NCBI RefSeq assembly: GCF_002936955.1
Contig: NZ_MPZM01000005.1
Coordinates: 62,001-126,000, forward strand
DNA from: Oceanisphaera arctica
GTDB taxonomy: Bacteria > Pseudomonadota > Gammaproteobacteria > Enterobacterales > Aeromonadaceae
Length of the DNA: 64,000 bases
Direction: 5' to 3'
The notes below the pieces were generated by a model. That model was not told where the DNA came from, did no database searches, and worked only from the letters and a program-made list of their open reading frames with translations. Each line of letters begins with the position of its first letter. Position 1 is the stretch's first letter. Below are positions 25,844 to 34,601 of the stretch, piece after piece. A program made the position numbers and the translations under genes.

Positions 25844-27205
25844 TCACACGTTCAGCAGCAAAAACTCCCGTTCCCAGGCGCTGATCACGGTGAAGAAGGC
25901 CTCGTATTCCTTGCGCTTGACCGAAATAAAGGCGCTGACGAAGCGCGGCCCCAGCAACTGACACAATTCATCGCACTGCTCCAGTTCAAGCAGCGCTTCT
26001 TCCAGGCTGCGGGCCACGCCAAAAGGCATGTTATAGGCACTGCCCTGTATCTGCTCTGTGGGTGCAAGCTTGTTCATCATGCCCAGATAACCACAGGCCA
26101 GACTCGCGGCCAGCGCCAGGTAGGGGTTGGCATCGGCCCCGGCGAAGCGGTTTTCGAGACGCCGGTCCGCCGGCCCCGAGCGCGGTACTCTCAGGCCCAC
26201 GGTGCGGTTGTCTTCGCCCCAGGCCATGTTGCGCGGCGCCGAGTCACCGAAGGCCAGCCGGCGATAGGAGTTGACGTTGGGAGCGAACAGCGCGACCGCA
26301 CTGGGAATGTAGCGCTGCATGCCACCGATAAAGTGCAGAAATCGCTCGCTGTGGCTGCCGTCGGTATTGGCAAACAGGTTCTTGCCATCGGCATCGACCA
26401 GACTCTGATGAATATGCATGGAGCTACCCGGCTCGTTCTTCATCGGCTTGGCCATGAAGGTGGCATAGACGTCGTGCCGCATGGCCGCCTCGCGCATGGT
26501 GCGCTTGAACAGAAACACCTGATCCGCCAGATCCAGGGCGTCGCCGTGAATAAAGTTGACCTCCATCTGCGCCGCGCCCGACTCGTGGATCAGAGTGTCT
26601 ACCTCCAGACCCTGGGCCTCGCAGAAGTCGTACATGTCCTCGAAGATGGGATCGAATTCGTTGACCGCGTCGATGCTGAACGACTGACGAGCCGTCTCGG
26701 GCCGGCCATTGCGGCCGATGGGCGGCTCCAGCGGGTAATCCCAGTCTTCGTTTTTCTTGACCAGGAAGAACTCCAGCTCCGGCGCCACCACCGGCCGCCA
26801 GCCCTGGGCCTCATAGAGATTAAGCACCCGACGCAACACGCTGCGTGGGGCCATGTCGACCGGATTGCCGTCGGCGTCGAAACAATCGTGGATCACCTGA
26901 GCGGTGGGCTCGCTGGCCCAGGGCACCAGCCGGGGAGTATTGATGTCGGCGTGCAGCTCCATGTCGCGCTCGGTCCAGTCGATATTCTCATCGTCCGGCC
27001 AGTCACCGTTGACGGTCTGCAGAAAGATATTTTCCGGCAGTCGCATGCCCCCTTCCTTGAGGAATTTGCTGGCGGGCAGGATCTTGCCCCGAGCATTACC
27101 GGTAAAGTCCGGCAGCAGACATTCCACCTCGGTAATGGCGTGTTTCTGCATCCACAGCCTTAACCATTCCATATCTCGCTTTTCAGGATCTTGAACACTC
27201 ATCAT
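25844..27205 (-). CDS. puuA: Gamma-glutamylputrescine synthetase (glutamine-synthetase family)
   Basis: The 453-residue ligase belongs to the glutamine-synthetase superfamily: VAPELEFFLVKK, NEPGSSMHIHQS, FAPNVNSYRRL and NRFAGADANPYLALAASLACG. The family version with a short N-terminal domain (CLLPDFTGNARGKILPASKF) glutamylates amines such as putrescine at the start of the Puu/Spu pathway. It is the first gene of the leftward operon that continues with spuC and potFGHI. ATG 27202 is an equally possible start. Confidence 0.88.
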   Translation of the reverse strand: MMSVQDPEKRDMEWLRLWMQKHAITEVECLLPDFTGNARGKILPASKFLKEGGMRLPENIFLQTVNGDWPDDENIDWTERDMELHADINTPRLVPWASEPTAQVIHDCFDADGNPVDMAPRSVLRRVLNLYEAQGWRPVVAPELEFFLVKKNEDWDYPLEPPIGRNGRPETARQSFSIDAVNEFDPIFEDMYDFCEAQGLEVDTLIHESGAAQMEVNFIHGDALDLADQVFLFKRTMREAAMRHDVYATFMAKPMKNEPGSSMHIHQSLVDADGKNLFANTDGSHSERFLHFIGGMQRYIPSAVALFAPNVNSYRRLAFGDSAPRNMAWGEDNRTVGLRVPRSGPADRRLENRFAGADANPYLALAASLACGYLGMMNKLAPTEQIQGSAYNMPFGVARSLEEALLELEQCDELCQLLGPRFVSAFISVKRKEYEAFFTVISAWEREFLLLNV

Positions 27206-27286
27206 TCATACCCATGGTGTGGGAAATAAAGGGAAGCATAGACTACCTTTGGCTAAGGTCATGCTATACATAGAAATTATTACCAA

Positions 27287-27305
27287 GCTCATCATCACAA
27301 TGAGC
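27287..27305. promoter_or_regulatory. Dyad in the divergent puuA / second ligase promoter region
   Basis: GCTCAT and ATGAGC are inverted around a 7-base centre, midway in the 202-bp gap between two divergent ligase genes. It is a candidate operator for the PuuR-like regulator, without motif proof. Confidence 0.3.
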
Positions 27306-27407
27306 CGGGACGAGACCGAAATCAAGGTTCACCAAAATATCCATATATTAAACACCTGCTTTCATGATTAGCTGACAGCATGGCAAACGCACGTTAAGGA
27401 TGACGAC

Positions 27408-28766
27408 ATGAACAAGGACCATCGAAAACACCACCATTCCGAACCCGACAGCCCCTGGGCCGATTATCAGTCCATCGACCTGATGCTGTGCGATATCAAC
27501 GGGGTACTCAGAGGCAAGCGTATTCAGAGCAGCGCCATGGAAAAGGCCCTGAGCGACGGCATCTGCCTGCCCGCCTCGGTGTTCGCCCTCGATATTACCG
27601 GCCAGACAGTGGAAAATACCGGCCTGGGGCTGGCCCAGGGTGACAGCGACCGCCTGTGCCGCCTGCTGCCCCATACCCTGGTACCGGTGCCTTGGCACAA
27701 GACCCCGTCCGCCCAGATCCTGATGTCCATGGAAGAGACCGATGGCAGTCCCTTTTTCGCCGATCCGCGCCACGTGTTACAGAAGGTGATACAGCGGCTG
27801 CACGATAAGGGGCTGCACCCCTGTGTGGCGGTGGAGCTGGAATTCTACCTGGTGGATCAGCAGGTCTGCCCCGATGGCCTGCCCCAGCCGCCGATTCTGC
27901 CGGGCACCGATGAGCGCATGCACGACACCCAGGTCTATTCCCTCGACGATCTCGACAGCTGGGAAGACTTTCTGGTGCGGGTCTCGGATGTATGCAAGCT
28001 GCAGAAAATTCCCGCCGACAACGCCGTGGCCGAATATGCGCCGGGCCAGTTCGAGATCAACCTGACCCACCAGCACAACGCGGTGGATGCCTGCGATCAG
28101 GCCGTGCTGCTCAAGCGCGCCATCAAGGCGGTAGCCAACAAGGAAGGGATGTACGCCACCTTCATGGCCAAGCCCTATAACGGCCAGGCCGGCTCCGGCA
28201 TGCATATTCACGTCAGCCTGCTCGACGAAGAAGGCAACAATGTGTTCGCCGAGGATCACGAGCTGCTGCGCCAGGCCATCGCCGGCAACTGCAGCATGCT
28301 GCCCGAATGCATGGCGCTGTTTGCCCCCAACGCCAACTCCTACCGCCGGCTGCAGCCGCACATGTTTGTGCCGCTACACGCCAGCTGGGGCTTCGACAAC
28401 CGCACCGTGGCGCTGCGCGTTCCTTCCGGCGACAAGGCCAATACCCGGCTCGAACATCGTGTGGCCGGGGCCGACGCCAACCCCTATCTGGTGGTGGCGG
28501 CCATTCTGGCGGCGGTGGATCACGGCATCAGCGAACAACTGCAGGCCCCGGCCCCGATTCAGGGCGACGCCAACAAGATGGACTTGCCGTTACTGCCCTA
28601 TCGCTGGCAGGATGCACTGGATCGTTTCGCCCAGTCCCATCGTTTGTCCCAGTATCTGGGCAAGGAGTTTCATCGCGCCTACCTCATCAACAAGCGCTTC
28701 GAGCTGGCCGAATTCGATCAGCACGTGACCCCACTGGAATACCAGTGGTATCAACACCTGGTGTAA
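27408..28766 (+). CDS. Second gamma-glutamylpolyamine synthetase-like ligase
   Basis: The 452-residue product is another glutamine-synthetase-family enzyme with VAVELEFYLVDQQ, GQAGSGMHIHVSLLDEEG, ALFAPNANSYRRLQPHMFVP and HRVAGADANPYLVVAAILAA. Pseudomonas carries several such paralogues (for example SpuB and SpuI) with different amine preference. It diverges from puuA and is followed by puuB, so it probably serves the same pathway with another amine or as an alternative isoenzyme. Substrate is not deducible here. Confidence 0.85.
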   Translation: MNKDHRKHHHSEPDSPWADYQSIDLMLCDINGVLRGKRIQSSAMEKALSDGICLPASVFALDITGQTVENTGLGLAQGDSDRLCRLLPHTLVPVPWHKTPSAQILMSMEETDGSPFFADPRHVLQKVIQRLHDKGLHPCVAVELEFYLVDQQVCPDGLPQPPILPGTDERMHDTQVYSLDDLDSWEDFLVRVSDVCKLQKIPADNAVAEYAPGQFEINLTHQHNAVDACDQAVLLKRAIKAVANKEGMYATFMAKPYNGQAGSGMHIHVSLLDEEGNNVFAEDHELLRQAIAGNCSMLPECMALFAPNANSYRRLQPHMFVPLHASWGFDNRTVALRVPSGDKANTRLEHRVAGADANPYLVVAAILAAVDHGISEQLQAPAPIQGDANKMDLPLLPYRWQDALDRFAQSHRLSQYLGKEFHRAYLINKRFELAEFDQHVTPLEYQWYQHLV

Positions 28767-28839
28767 CAAGATAGCGTCCACATCAGGCAGGCGACCCTGG
28801 ATATTAAAGCAAAACAACAGTGTGATTAACGGAGCCCTT

Positions 28840-30114
28840 ATGCAACAGCACGCCGATTCCTACTATGCCGCCTCCCTCAATCTGTCCCTGAGCTACCCGC
28901 CGCTGGAGCAAGACCTGGATGTGGACGTGTGTATCGTCGGCGCCGGTATCACCGGCGCCTCTGCGGCGCTGTCGCTGACGCAGAAAGGCTACAAGGTGGT
29001 GGTGCTTGAAGCCCACCAGGTCGGCTGGGGCGCCTCCGGACGCAGCGGCGGCCAGATGATTTTCGGCTACGCCTGTGATCAGTCCAAACTCACCAACATG
29101 GTCGGCCAGGACGCCAGCCGGGCCCTGTGGGACATCTCGCTTGAAGCCATGACCCAGATGCGCCAGCGCATAAAGACCCATGCCATCGACTGCGATCTGG
29201 CCGACGGCCACCTGCATGCGGCGGTCAAGCCCCGCCACATGACCGAGCTGGAAGGCTGGGCCGAGGATCTGCGCCGTCACTTCGGCTACGACAGCCTGCA
29301 ACTGTGGAGCAAGAATCAGGTACAGGAACAAATGGCCACCGAGTCTTATCTGGGCGGTCTCTATGATCCCAACAGCGGCCATGTGCATCCGCTCAACTAC
29401 ACTCTGGGGCTGGTACAGGCGGCCCAACAGGCAGGCGCGCAGTTTTATGAGCAGACGGCCGTCACCCGCATCGAACAAGGCGCCACGCCCGTGGCCCACA
29501 CGACCCGAGGCCGGGTGCGCTGTCGTCATCTGTTGCTGTGCGGCAACGCCTATCTGGAAGGCATAGCCCCCGACATAGAGCGCAAGATCATGCCGGTGGG
29601 CACCTATATCACCGCCACCGAACCGCTCGGTGCCGAACGGGCCCAAGCGCTTATCCAGAACAACATGGCGGTAGCCGACATCAACTTCGTGCTCGACTAC
29701 TTCCGGCTCAGTGCCGACACCCGCTTGCTATTCGGCGGCCGGGTCAGCTATTCCCGGCTGGATCCGCTCAACCTGGCCGGCGCCATGGGCCAGCGACTGC
29801 GTCAAGTGTTCCCCCAGCTCAAGGACGTGAAACAGCAATACACCTGGGGCGGCTATGTGGGCATCACCATGAACCGGGCGCCCCACTTCGGACGCCTGAA
29901 CGGCAACGTTTATTTTGCCCAGGGTTTTTCCGGCCACGGCATCGCCCTCACCGGCATGGCCGGCAGCCTGATGGCCGATGCCATTGCCGGCAGCGCCGAG
30001 CGCTTCGATCTGTTCGGAAAAATTCCGCACCACGACTTTCCCGGAGGTCGACTACTGCGCACCCCGGCACTGGTGCTGGCCATGGCCTGGTACCGGATGA
30101 GGGACTGGCTGTAG
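28840..30114 (+). CDS. puuB: Gamma-glutamylputrescine oxidoreductase
   Basis: The 424-residue flavoprotein starts MQQHADSYYAASLNLSLSYP, closely like E. coli PuuB, with the FAD motif CIVGAGITGASAALSL, GASGRSGGQMIFGYA and the late YFAQGFSGHGIALTGMAG. PuuB oxidises gamma-glutamylputrescine to the aldehyde. ATG 28840 is preferred to the in-frame GTG at 28822 because GGAG precedes it and homologues start here. The following PuuC and PuuD steps are not encoded in this window. Confidence 0.9.
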   Translation: MQQHADSYYAASLNLSLSYPPLEQDLDVDVCIVGAGITGASAALSLTQKGYKVVVLEAHQVGWGASGRSGGQMIFGYACDQSKLTNMVGQDASRALWDISLEAMTQMRQRIKTHAIDCDLADGHLHAAVKPRHMTELEGWAEDLRRHFGYDSLQLWSKNQVQEQMATESYLGGLYDPNSGHVHPLNYTLGLVQAAQQAGAQFYEQTAVTRIEQGATPVAHTTRGRVRCRHLLLCGNAYLEGIAPDIERKIMPVGTYITATEPLGAERAQALIQNNMAVADINFVLDYFRLSADTRLLFGGRVSYSRLDPLNLAGAMGQRLRQVFPQLKDVKQQYTWGGYVGITMNRAPHFGRLNGNVYFAQGFSGHGIALTGMAGSLMADAIAGSAERFDLFGKIPHHDFPGGRLLRTPALVLAMAWYRMRDWL

Positions 30115-30131
30115 GCGTGCTGCATAAAGAG

Positions 30132-30475
30132 GAACAGGGTTGCCTCCTCCGACACGCTGCGAGTACCTCCCTGTATCGCTCAACAAATGCCATCCCTGGC
30201 ATTTGACGGTCGGCTGAGGCAATCCCTGCCACCTCTTCTTGGCATTCGAGTTAACTGCAGGCGGCAAAAACAGGCGACTCCAGCATATCAAGGAGGACAA
30301 AGGGATCTGCTCAGCCGACCATCTGCGCCAAGGATGGCCGGCTGAGCTTAGAGGGGGCAGCTTGCTGCCGTGACGAACTGCTTTAGTCTGACCGAACATC
30401 CAGTGAATGTTCGCAGCAGGCTAAAGTGGTGAGTGGCACGTCTCACGGCGAGTCGACTGAGCGGGCCCTTTGTCC
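30132..30475 (+). repeat. Dispersed modular repeat, copy C
   Basis: This intergenic block after puuB shares GGAGGACAAAGGGATCTGCT, the hairpin CTCAGCCGACCATC / GGATGGCCGGCTGAG and the closing GAGCGGGCCCTTTGTCCG with the other copies. An AATGCCATCCCTGGCATT palindrome lies near 30185, as in copy B. A further hairpin-rich insert (30355-30425) separates the core from its closing arm. The terminal inverted repeats seen in copies A and B are not obvious, so the ends may be lost. The 482-bp gap holds no recognisable gene. Confidence 0.7.
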
Positions 30476-30597
30476 GATTGTCTCATCATCGCTCGAAAGC
30501 CATATTCTCTATGTTTATTTAGACAAAAGACTGGACGCAAGTCACTTGCCGAAAACGGTGAAATATGCTCCATTTAGGGAGAGTTGGGAGGGAACAA

Positions 30598-30855
30598 ATG
30601 GAGCAACTGGAGTTTTTCGAGGTACCCAGCCCCTGTATCGGCGTCTGTCAGGTCAATAACAGAGGCTACTGCAAGGGCTGCTTTCGCAGCCGGGACGAAC
30701 GTTTCAACTGGCTGCAGTTTACCTCGGGGCAAAAGCGCGAGGTCATTCGCCTGTGCCAGGATCGCAAGCGCCGGGTGTTGGCCGCCGTCCGCAAGAAACA
30801 GCTGGAGCTGGAACTCGTCCAGCAGGAGACCCCTCCTCAGGATTCATTGCTTTAG
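30598..30855 (+). CDS. DUF1289 protein
   Basis: The 85-residue product carries the DUF1289 cysteine pattern PCIGVCQVNNRGYCKGCFRSRDERFNW, a small probable metal- or cluster-binding motif common in proteobacteria with no established role. ATG 30598 follows GGGAGGGAAC. The stop overlaps the end of a hydrolase-gene relic on the other strand. Confidence 0.82.
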   Translation: MEQLEFFEVPSPCIGVCQVNNRGYCKGCFRSRDERFNWLQFTSGQKREVIRLCQDRKRRVLAAVRKKQLELELVQQETPPQDSLL

Positions 30856-30926
30856 GCCAGCCACTCACCGATCCACACGGCAATACGCCCTGCCGCTTCT
30901 TCTTCCAGATGCAGATGATGGCTGCG
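30852..30926 (-). pseudogene. Relic of the 3' end of an alpha/beta-hydrolase gene
   Basis: Read on the minus strand these 75 bases encode SHHLHLEEEAAGRIAVWIGEWLA plus a TAA stop, nearly matching the last residues of the intact hydrolase at 31375 (GGHHLHLEEKAAAQITEWIGERLA). An in-frame stop lies a few codons upstream, so only the tail survives. It points to a former tandem copy or a short duplication of that gene. Confidence 0.7.
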
Positions 30927-31071
30927 TTAATCCACAGCATGGATTTCTGCTTCTCTACAGATATTCCCTTCAAGTGCTCAGGGCCTGCCTATACTTGAAA
31001 CTCGAGGGACCCGTTAGGCACTTTTCATGCCAACGGAAAGCATTAAACCCATACACTGGGGGGAAAGGCTA

Positions 31072-31338
31072 ATGGAAGATCGCCGCAGTCACCCGCGCCG
31101 TAAAACGGTCTGCAAGATATGCCTGAGTAACAAACACTTTGGGCCAGTCAAGGGTAACATCAGAAACCTGTCCGAAAACGGTGTTTTTGTAGAAGCCGTC
31201 ACCACTTCGGATTTCTCAACTGGCATGTTGTTTGCGGCCACAGTCCTGGACCCGGACTGGGACCAGACCCTGCCACCACTCATGATGAAAGTGGTACGGG
31301 TAGAGACAGATGGCATTGCTCTGGAGTTTATCGTCTAG
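31072..31338 (+). CDS. PilZ-domain protein
   Basis: The 88-residue protein is a single PilZ domain: an N-terminal basic switch RRSHPRRK and the NLSENGVFV motif fit the RxxxR and D/NxSxxG c-di-GMP binding pattern. Such stand-alone proteins are cytoplasmic receptors that alter motility or surface polysaccharide. ATG 31072 is used because GGGGGAAAGG precedes it; an in-frame ATG at 31027 would add 15 residues without family support. Confidence 0.82.
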   Translation: MEDRRSHPRRKTVCKICLSNKHFGPVKGNIRNLSENGVFVEAVTTSDFSTGMLFAATVLDPDWDQTLPPLMMKVVRVETDGIALEFIV

Positions 31339-31374
31339 GTTCAGGGCTCGGGTAGATCCCGTTAACTCTCGGCT

Positions 31375-32217
31375 TCAGGCCAGCCGTTCGCCGATCCACT
31401 CGGTAATCTGTGCCGCCGCTTTTTCTTCCAGGTGCAGATGATGGCCGCCGGCCAGAACCTTGAGTTCCAGCGCCGGCATCAGTTCGAGGAATGCTTCGAC
31501 CCGCTCGATGCCGATGCCCTGCTCCGCCATGACCAGCAGCACCGGCATGCTCAGCCGGCGCACGAAAGCGGTGATCTGCTGCTCGCACAAGCGAACGATG
31601 GAAGGCTGGGTCAAGGCCAGATCGCTTCGCCAGGTCCAGCCATCCGGCTGCTGCCGCAACCCCCGCTCCAGCAGCCAGCCGGCCGCTTCTCTGCTCACCG
31701 GCCAACGGCCGTTCATCCGTGCCTGTACCGCCTGCTCGACGCTGGAATAAGGTCGCAGTGAACGGCGACTCAGGCGCGCACCTCTCACCAGTGCTTCGGC
31801 CATCAGCTCCGGCAACTGGTCGGCGGCATAATCGAGCGGAATCAGGCCGTCTATCAACATCATCCGACTGACCCGTTCGGGAAAAGTGCCGGCAAACAGG
31901 GTTGCCACCCCGGCACCGAGAGAATGGCCGAGCAGCGCGACGCGCTCCAGTGCCAGTTCGTCGAGCAAGGCCAGCACATCGGCCACATTGTCCCAGATAT
32001 AGTAGGGCTGGCCGGCGGGTCTGTGATCCGAAAGACCGTGCCCGGCCAGATCCAGGGCAATCAGCCGTACATGAGGTAAATGCCGGGCCAGCAGGGTAAA
32101 GCTGGCGGCATTGTCGAGCCAGCCGTGCAGCGCCACCACCGGCACCCCTTGCGGGTCACCCCACTCCATGACCGCCAGCCGACGGCCCTGAACCTCAAGC
32201 TGCCATGAACGATGCAT
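31375..32217 (-). CDS. Alpha/beta-fold hydrolase
   Basis: The 280-residue enzyme has HGWLDNAASF near the oxyanion hole, DLAGHGLSDHRP, nucleophile Ser99 in GHSLGAG and a final histidine in GGHHLHLEE. It resembles putative esterases of the MhpC/BioH-like group but the substrate is unknown. ATG 32217 is preferred; an upstream in-frame TTG at 32229 would add four residues. It lies 15 bases after metQ on the same strand. Confidence 0.8.
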   Translation of the reverse strand: MHRSWQLEVQGRRLAVMEWGDPQGVPVVALHGWLDNAASFTLLARHLPHVRLIALDLAGHGLSDHRPAGQPYYIWDNVADVLALLDELALERVALLGHSLGAGVATLFAGTFPERVSRMMLIDGLIPLDYAADQLPELMAEALVRGARLSRRSLRPYSSVEQAVQARMNGRWPVSREAAGWLLERGLRQQPDGWTWRSDLALTQPSIVRLCEQQITAFVRRLSMPVLLVMAEQGIGIERVEAFLELMPALELKVLAGGHHLHLEEKAAAQITEWIGERLA

Positions 32218-32232
32218 CTGATATTTCAAGGC

Positions 32233-33039
32233 TTAGCGGCCCCAGCTCTCGGGGTACTTGTAGCCCTCGAAACGCTTCACCGCATAGTCCTTGAAGGCCT
32301 CGGCGTTGTAGGCGTTTACCACGTCCTGCACGAAGCTCTTGTCTTTATCTTCACTGCGCACCACCACCCAGTTGATGAAGTCGTAGCTGCGCTCGAGAAA
32401 CAGGCCCTCGCTGAAGGCAATACCGCTGGAGGCCGCGTAGTTGCCGTTAATCACCGCGAAGTCCACATCCTGCCGGGAACGGGGCAATTGCGCCGCTTCC
32501 AGCACCACCAGCTTGATGCCCTTGAGGTTCTCGGCCACGTCGAATTCGCTGGCACGCAGCGGATCGATATCGTCACGCAGGGTGATCCAGCCAAGATCTT
32601 CCAGCATCAGCAGCGCCCTCGCCTGGTTGGTCGGATCGTTGGGAATGGCCACTGTGCTGCCGCGCTTTATCTGCTCCAGACTGTCCTGCCTGCCGGCATA
32701 CACCCCCATGGGGCCTGTGGGTACCTGGGTCACGGGACTTAGCTCCAGGCCCCGGTCTTTACTGAAGGTCTCGAGATACGGCTGGTGCTGGAAGCAGTTG
32801 ACGTCCAGCGCTCCTTCCGCCAGTGCCAGGTTGGGCATAACGTAGTCGGTAAACTCCACCAGCTTGACCTTGTAGCCCAGGGCTTCCAGCTGGGGTTTGA
32901 TCGACTCGGTCACCATATCGGCGAAGTCGCCCACGGTAGTACCGATGACGATTTCTTTTTTATCCGCATCGACGGCCAGTACCGGAAAGGCACCGAAAGC
33001 CAGGGCCAGCAGGGGCAATTTGAGCAGGGTACGACGCAT
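32233..33039 (-). CDS. metQ: MetQ/NlpA-family methionine-binding protein
   Basis: The 268-residue product has a signal peptide (MRRTLLKLPLLALAFGAFPVLA) and the NlpA-family body IVIGTTVGDFADMV, NCFQHQPYLETF and IAIPNDPTNQARALLML-type block (here VAIPNDPTNQARALLMLEDLGWI). It should bind methionine in the periplasm for MetNI. No lipobox cysteine is present, unlike E. coli MetQ, so it may be soluble. ATG 33039 follows AAGGAG. No metN or metI is nearby, and tandem MetJ-like boxes lie upstream. Confidence 0.87.
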   Translation of the reverse strand: MRRTLLKLPLLALAFGAFPVLAVDADKKEIVIGTTVGDFADMVTESIKPQLEALGYKVKLVEFTDYVMPNLALAEGALDVNCFQHQPYLETFSKDRGLELSPVTQVPTGPMGVYAGRQDSLEQIKRGSTVAIPNDPTNQARALLMLEDLGWITLRDDIDPLRASEFDVAENLKGIKLVVLEAAQLPRSRQDVDFAVINGNYAASSGIAFSEGLFLERSYDFINWVVVRSEDKDKSFVQDVVNAYNAEAFKDYAVKRFEGYKYPESWGR

Positions 33040-33080
33040 GACAACTCCTTGAGAACGACAGCAACGACCAACGCATGCTT

Positions 33081-33104
33081 GAACGTTTAGACATTTAGAT
33101 GGCC
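33081..33104 (-). promoter_or_regulatory. Candidate tandem MetJ boxes upstream of metQ
   Basis: Three contiguous 8-mers, GAACGTTT, AGACATTT and AGATGGCC, match the met box AGACGTCT at about 5, 6 and 4 of 8 positions. They lie 42-65 bases upstream of the metQ start, a usual place for MetJ repression. Confidence 0.4.
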
Positions 33105-33177
33105 ATACTAGCAAGGAGCCCGTTTGACGCCAAGAAGAAAAATGAAGGGTTTTTCTTTTGTGGACGCCAACGAAAAT

Positions 33178-33222
33178 ATTGAAGGAGGCAAAGGGATCTG
33201 CTCCGCCGACCATCGGACCGCC
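33178..33222 (+). repeat. Dispersed modular repeat, copy D, left part
   Basis: AAGGAGGCAAAGGGATCTGC and GCCGACCATCGGACCGCC match the core of copy A up to the point where the IS1111 element begins. The remainder continues after the element at 34602. Confidence 0.7.
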
Positions 33223-33294
33223 GATGTATGGACTCCTCCACCCCTGGAGGGCTACGGTTAAGTTTGCCAACAACACCGCTGAAGGAGTCCATAC

Positions 33295-34341
33295 ATGAAA
33301 CACCATACTGCGATTGCTATCGATCTGGCAAAAAACTCTTTTCAGGCTTGTCAGATAAAGAATTACAAACCGATTCGTAATAAGGCGTATACCCGCGCTA
33401 AGCTCATAGCCCTACTGAGCAAGCATCCGCCTTGCCTGGTGGTGATGGAAGCCTGCGGCTCGGCACATTTCTGGGCGCGTACCGCAGAAGGTATGGGTCA
33501 TCAAGCCATGATTATCGCTCCTAAAACAGTGGCTGCCTTCCGGGTCGGACATAAAACGGATCACAACGATGCCGAAGCCATTGCGGCTGCACTGTTACAT
33601 CCTGGCCTTAAAACCGTCAGTCCTAAAACGGTTGAGCAACAGGGGCTGCAAAGCATCGAGCGAATTCGAGAGCACCTGCAAGATCAGCGCACCGCGACCA
33701 GCAACCTGATCCGCTCTCTTGTTTTTGAATTTGGTATGACCATCCCCAGAGGGCTGAAAGCACTACGAGAAACGCTTCCTCTTATCTTGGAAGATGCCGA
33801 GAACGAACTTCCAATGGCACTTCGTCATGAGTTGGCAGAGCTGTGGCATGAATACCAATTACTCACCACCCGCTTCACTGAGTTAGAAGTTCGACGTGAT
33901 CAGCTTATCAAGCAGCATCATATCTGTGAAAAGCTCATGAAACTGGAAGGTGTCGGCCCAGTCAACGCTCTCAACTTGTATCTCAGTCTGGGTAACAATG
34001 GGGGTAACTTCGCTAATGGCCGAGAAGCGGCTGCTTGCATAGGATTAACCCCCAAACAACACAGTACCGGTGGCAAGGTGGTCCTGGGTAAAATCGGTAA
34101 GTTATCGGGTAACCGACGGTTACGTGCCAATCTGGTGCAAGGCGCACGAGCGGTACTCAAAGAAGTGCAGCGCAGAGGACCCGCGAATAACAAAGAAGCA
34201 TGGATAAACGCCCTGATAGAACGACGAGGGTTCGGCAAAGCGTCCGTCGCCTTGGCCAATAAAACAGTACGCACCGCGTGGGCGATGCTGCATAACAGTG
34301 AAGACTATCGAGGGCCGCAGCCACTAGCAGCATGCTGTTGA
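33295..34341 (+). CDS. IS110-family (IS1111 group) transposase
   Basis: The 348-residue protein has the DEDD RuvC-like residues Asp10 (AIAIDLAK), Glu52 (MEACGSAHFW), Asp89 and Asp92 (HKTDHNDAEAI). The C-terminal Transposase_20 part has GVGPVNALNLYLSLG and the probable catalytic Ser257 in HSTGGK. All key residues are present, so the enzyme looks active. ATG 33295 follows AAGGAG. Family members are RNA-guided recombinases. Confidence 0.95.
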   Translation: MKHHTAIAIDLAKNSFQACQIKNYKPIRNKAYTRAKLIALLSKHPPCLVVMEACGSAHFWARTAEGMGHQAMIIAPKTVAAFRVGHKTDHNDAEAIAAALLHPGLKTVSPKTVEQQGLQSIERIREHLQDQRTATSNLIRSLVFEFGMTIPRGLKALRETLPLILEDAENELPMALRHELAELWHEYQLLTTRFTELEVRRDQLIKQHHICEKLMKLEGVGPVNALNLYLSLGNNGGNFANGREAAACIGLTPKQHSTGGKVVLGKIGKLSGNRRLRANLVQGARAVLKEVQRRGPANNKEAWINALIERRGFGKASVALANKTVRTAWAMLHNSEDYRGPQPLAACC

Positions 34342-34419
34342 ATTCATTTAGTTAGATACCGATTAACCGAGTTAGACGACAACCACTAAAGAGCGTGAAC
34401 ATAAATAGGTAAGACCGAC

Positions 34420-34545
34420 CTTCAGCAGTCTGACCATCCTTGTGTGCAGCAAATGCCGTACCGCCGAAGAGACCTGAAGGTGCGCATACACCGTGGGACC
34501 GGGGTAGCTCCCCAATGAGAGTCCGTATATACGCATGCTCCTTAC
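34420..34545 (+). ncRNA. Candidate bridge RNA of the IS1111 element
   Basis: The 3' non-coding part of the element contains two loop-like segments. The first has CCATCCTTGT (34434-34443) and ACCGCCGA (34460-34467). ACCGCCGA is identical to the left flank at 33217-33224, and CCATCCTTGT agrees at 9 of 10 bases with the reverse complement of the right junction at 34600-34609. The second has GCATACACC and GAGTCCGTATATAC, which resemble the element's own left and right ends. This is the expected target-loop and donor-loop arrangement of an IS110-type bridge RNA. Boundaries are approximate. Confidence 0.6.
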
Positions 34546-34601
34546 TCTACTGTTTATTTTTTATGCTCAAAAAGGTTGTCATCTAGGAGGAGTCCATATA
34601 C

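Larger units (their letters stand above)
33223..34601 (+). mobile_element. IS110-family element, IS1111 group
   Basis: The element of about 1.38 kb carries one transposase gene. Sub-terminal inverted repeats TATGGACTCCTCC (33227-33239) and its complement GGAGGAGTCCATA (near 34587-34599) lie just inside the ends, as in the IS1111 group. It interrupts dispersed repeat copy D, so the flanks can be compared with intact copy A; the exact ends are uncertain by a few bases. There is a short 5' part (about 70 bases) and a long 3' non-coding part (about 260 bases), matching the IS1111 layout with the guide RNA at the right end. Confidence 0.88.

Noticed and set aside
23301-27163. Several long plus-strand frames opposite potF, spuC and puuA
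   Set aside because: They are low-complexity, rich in His, Gln and Arg, as expected from reverse-strand reading of GC-rich genes.
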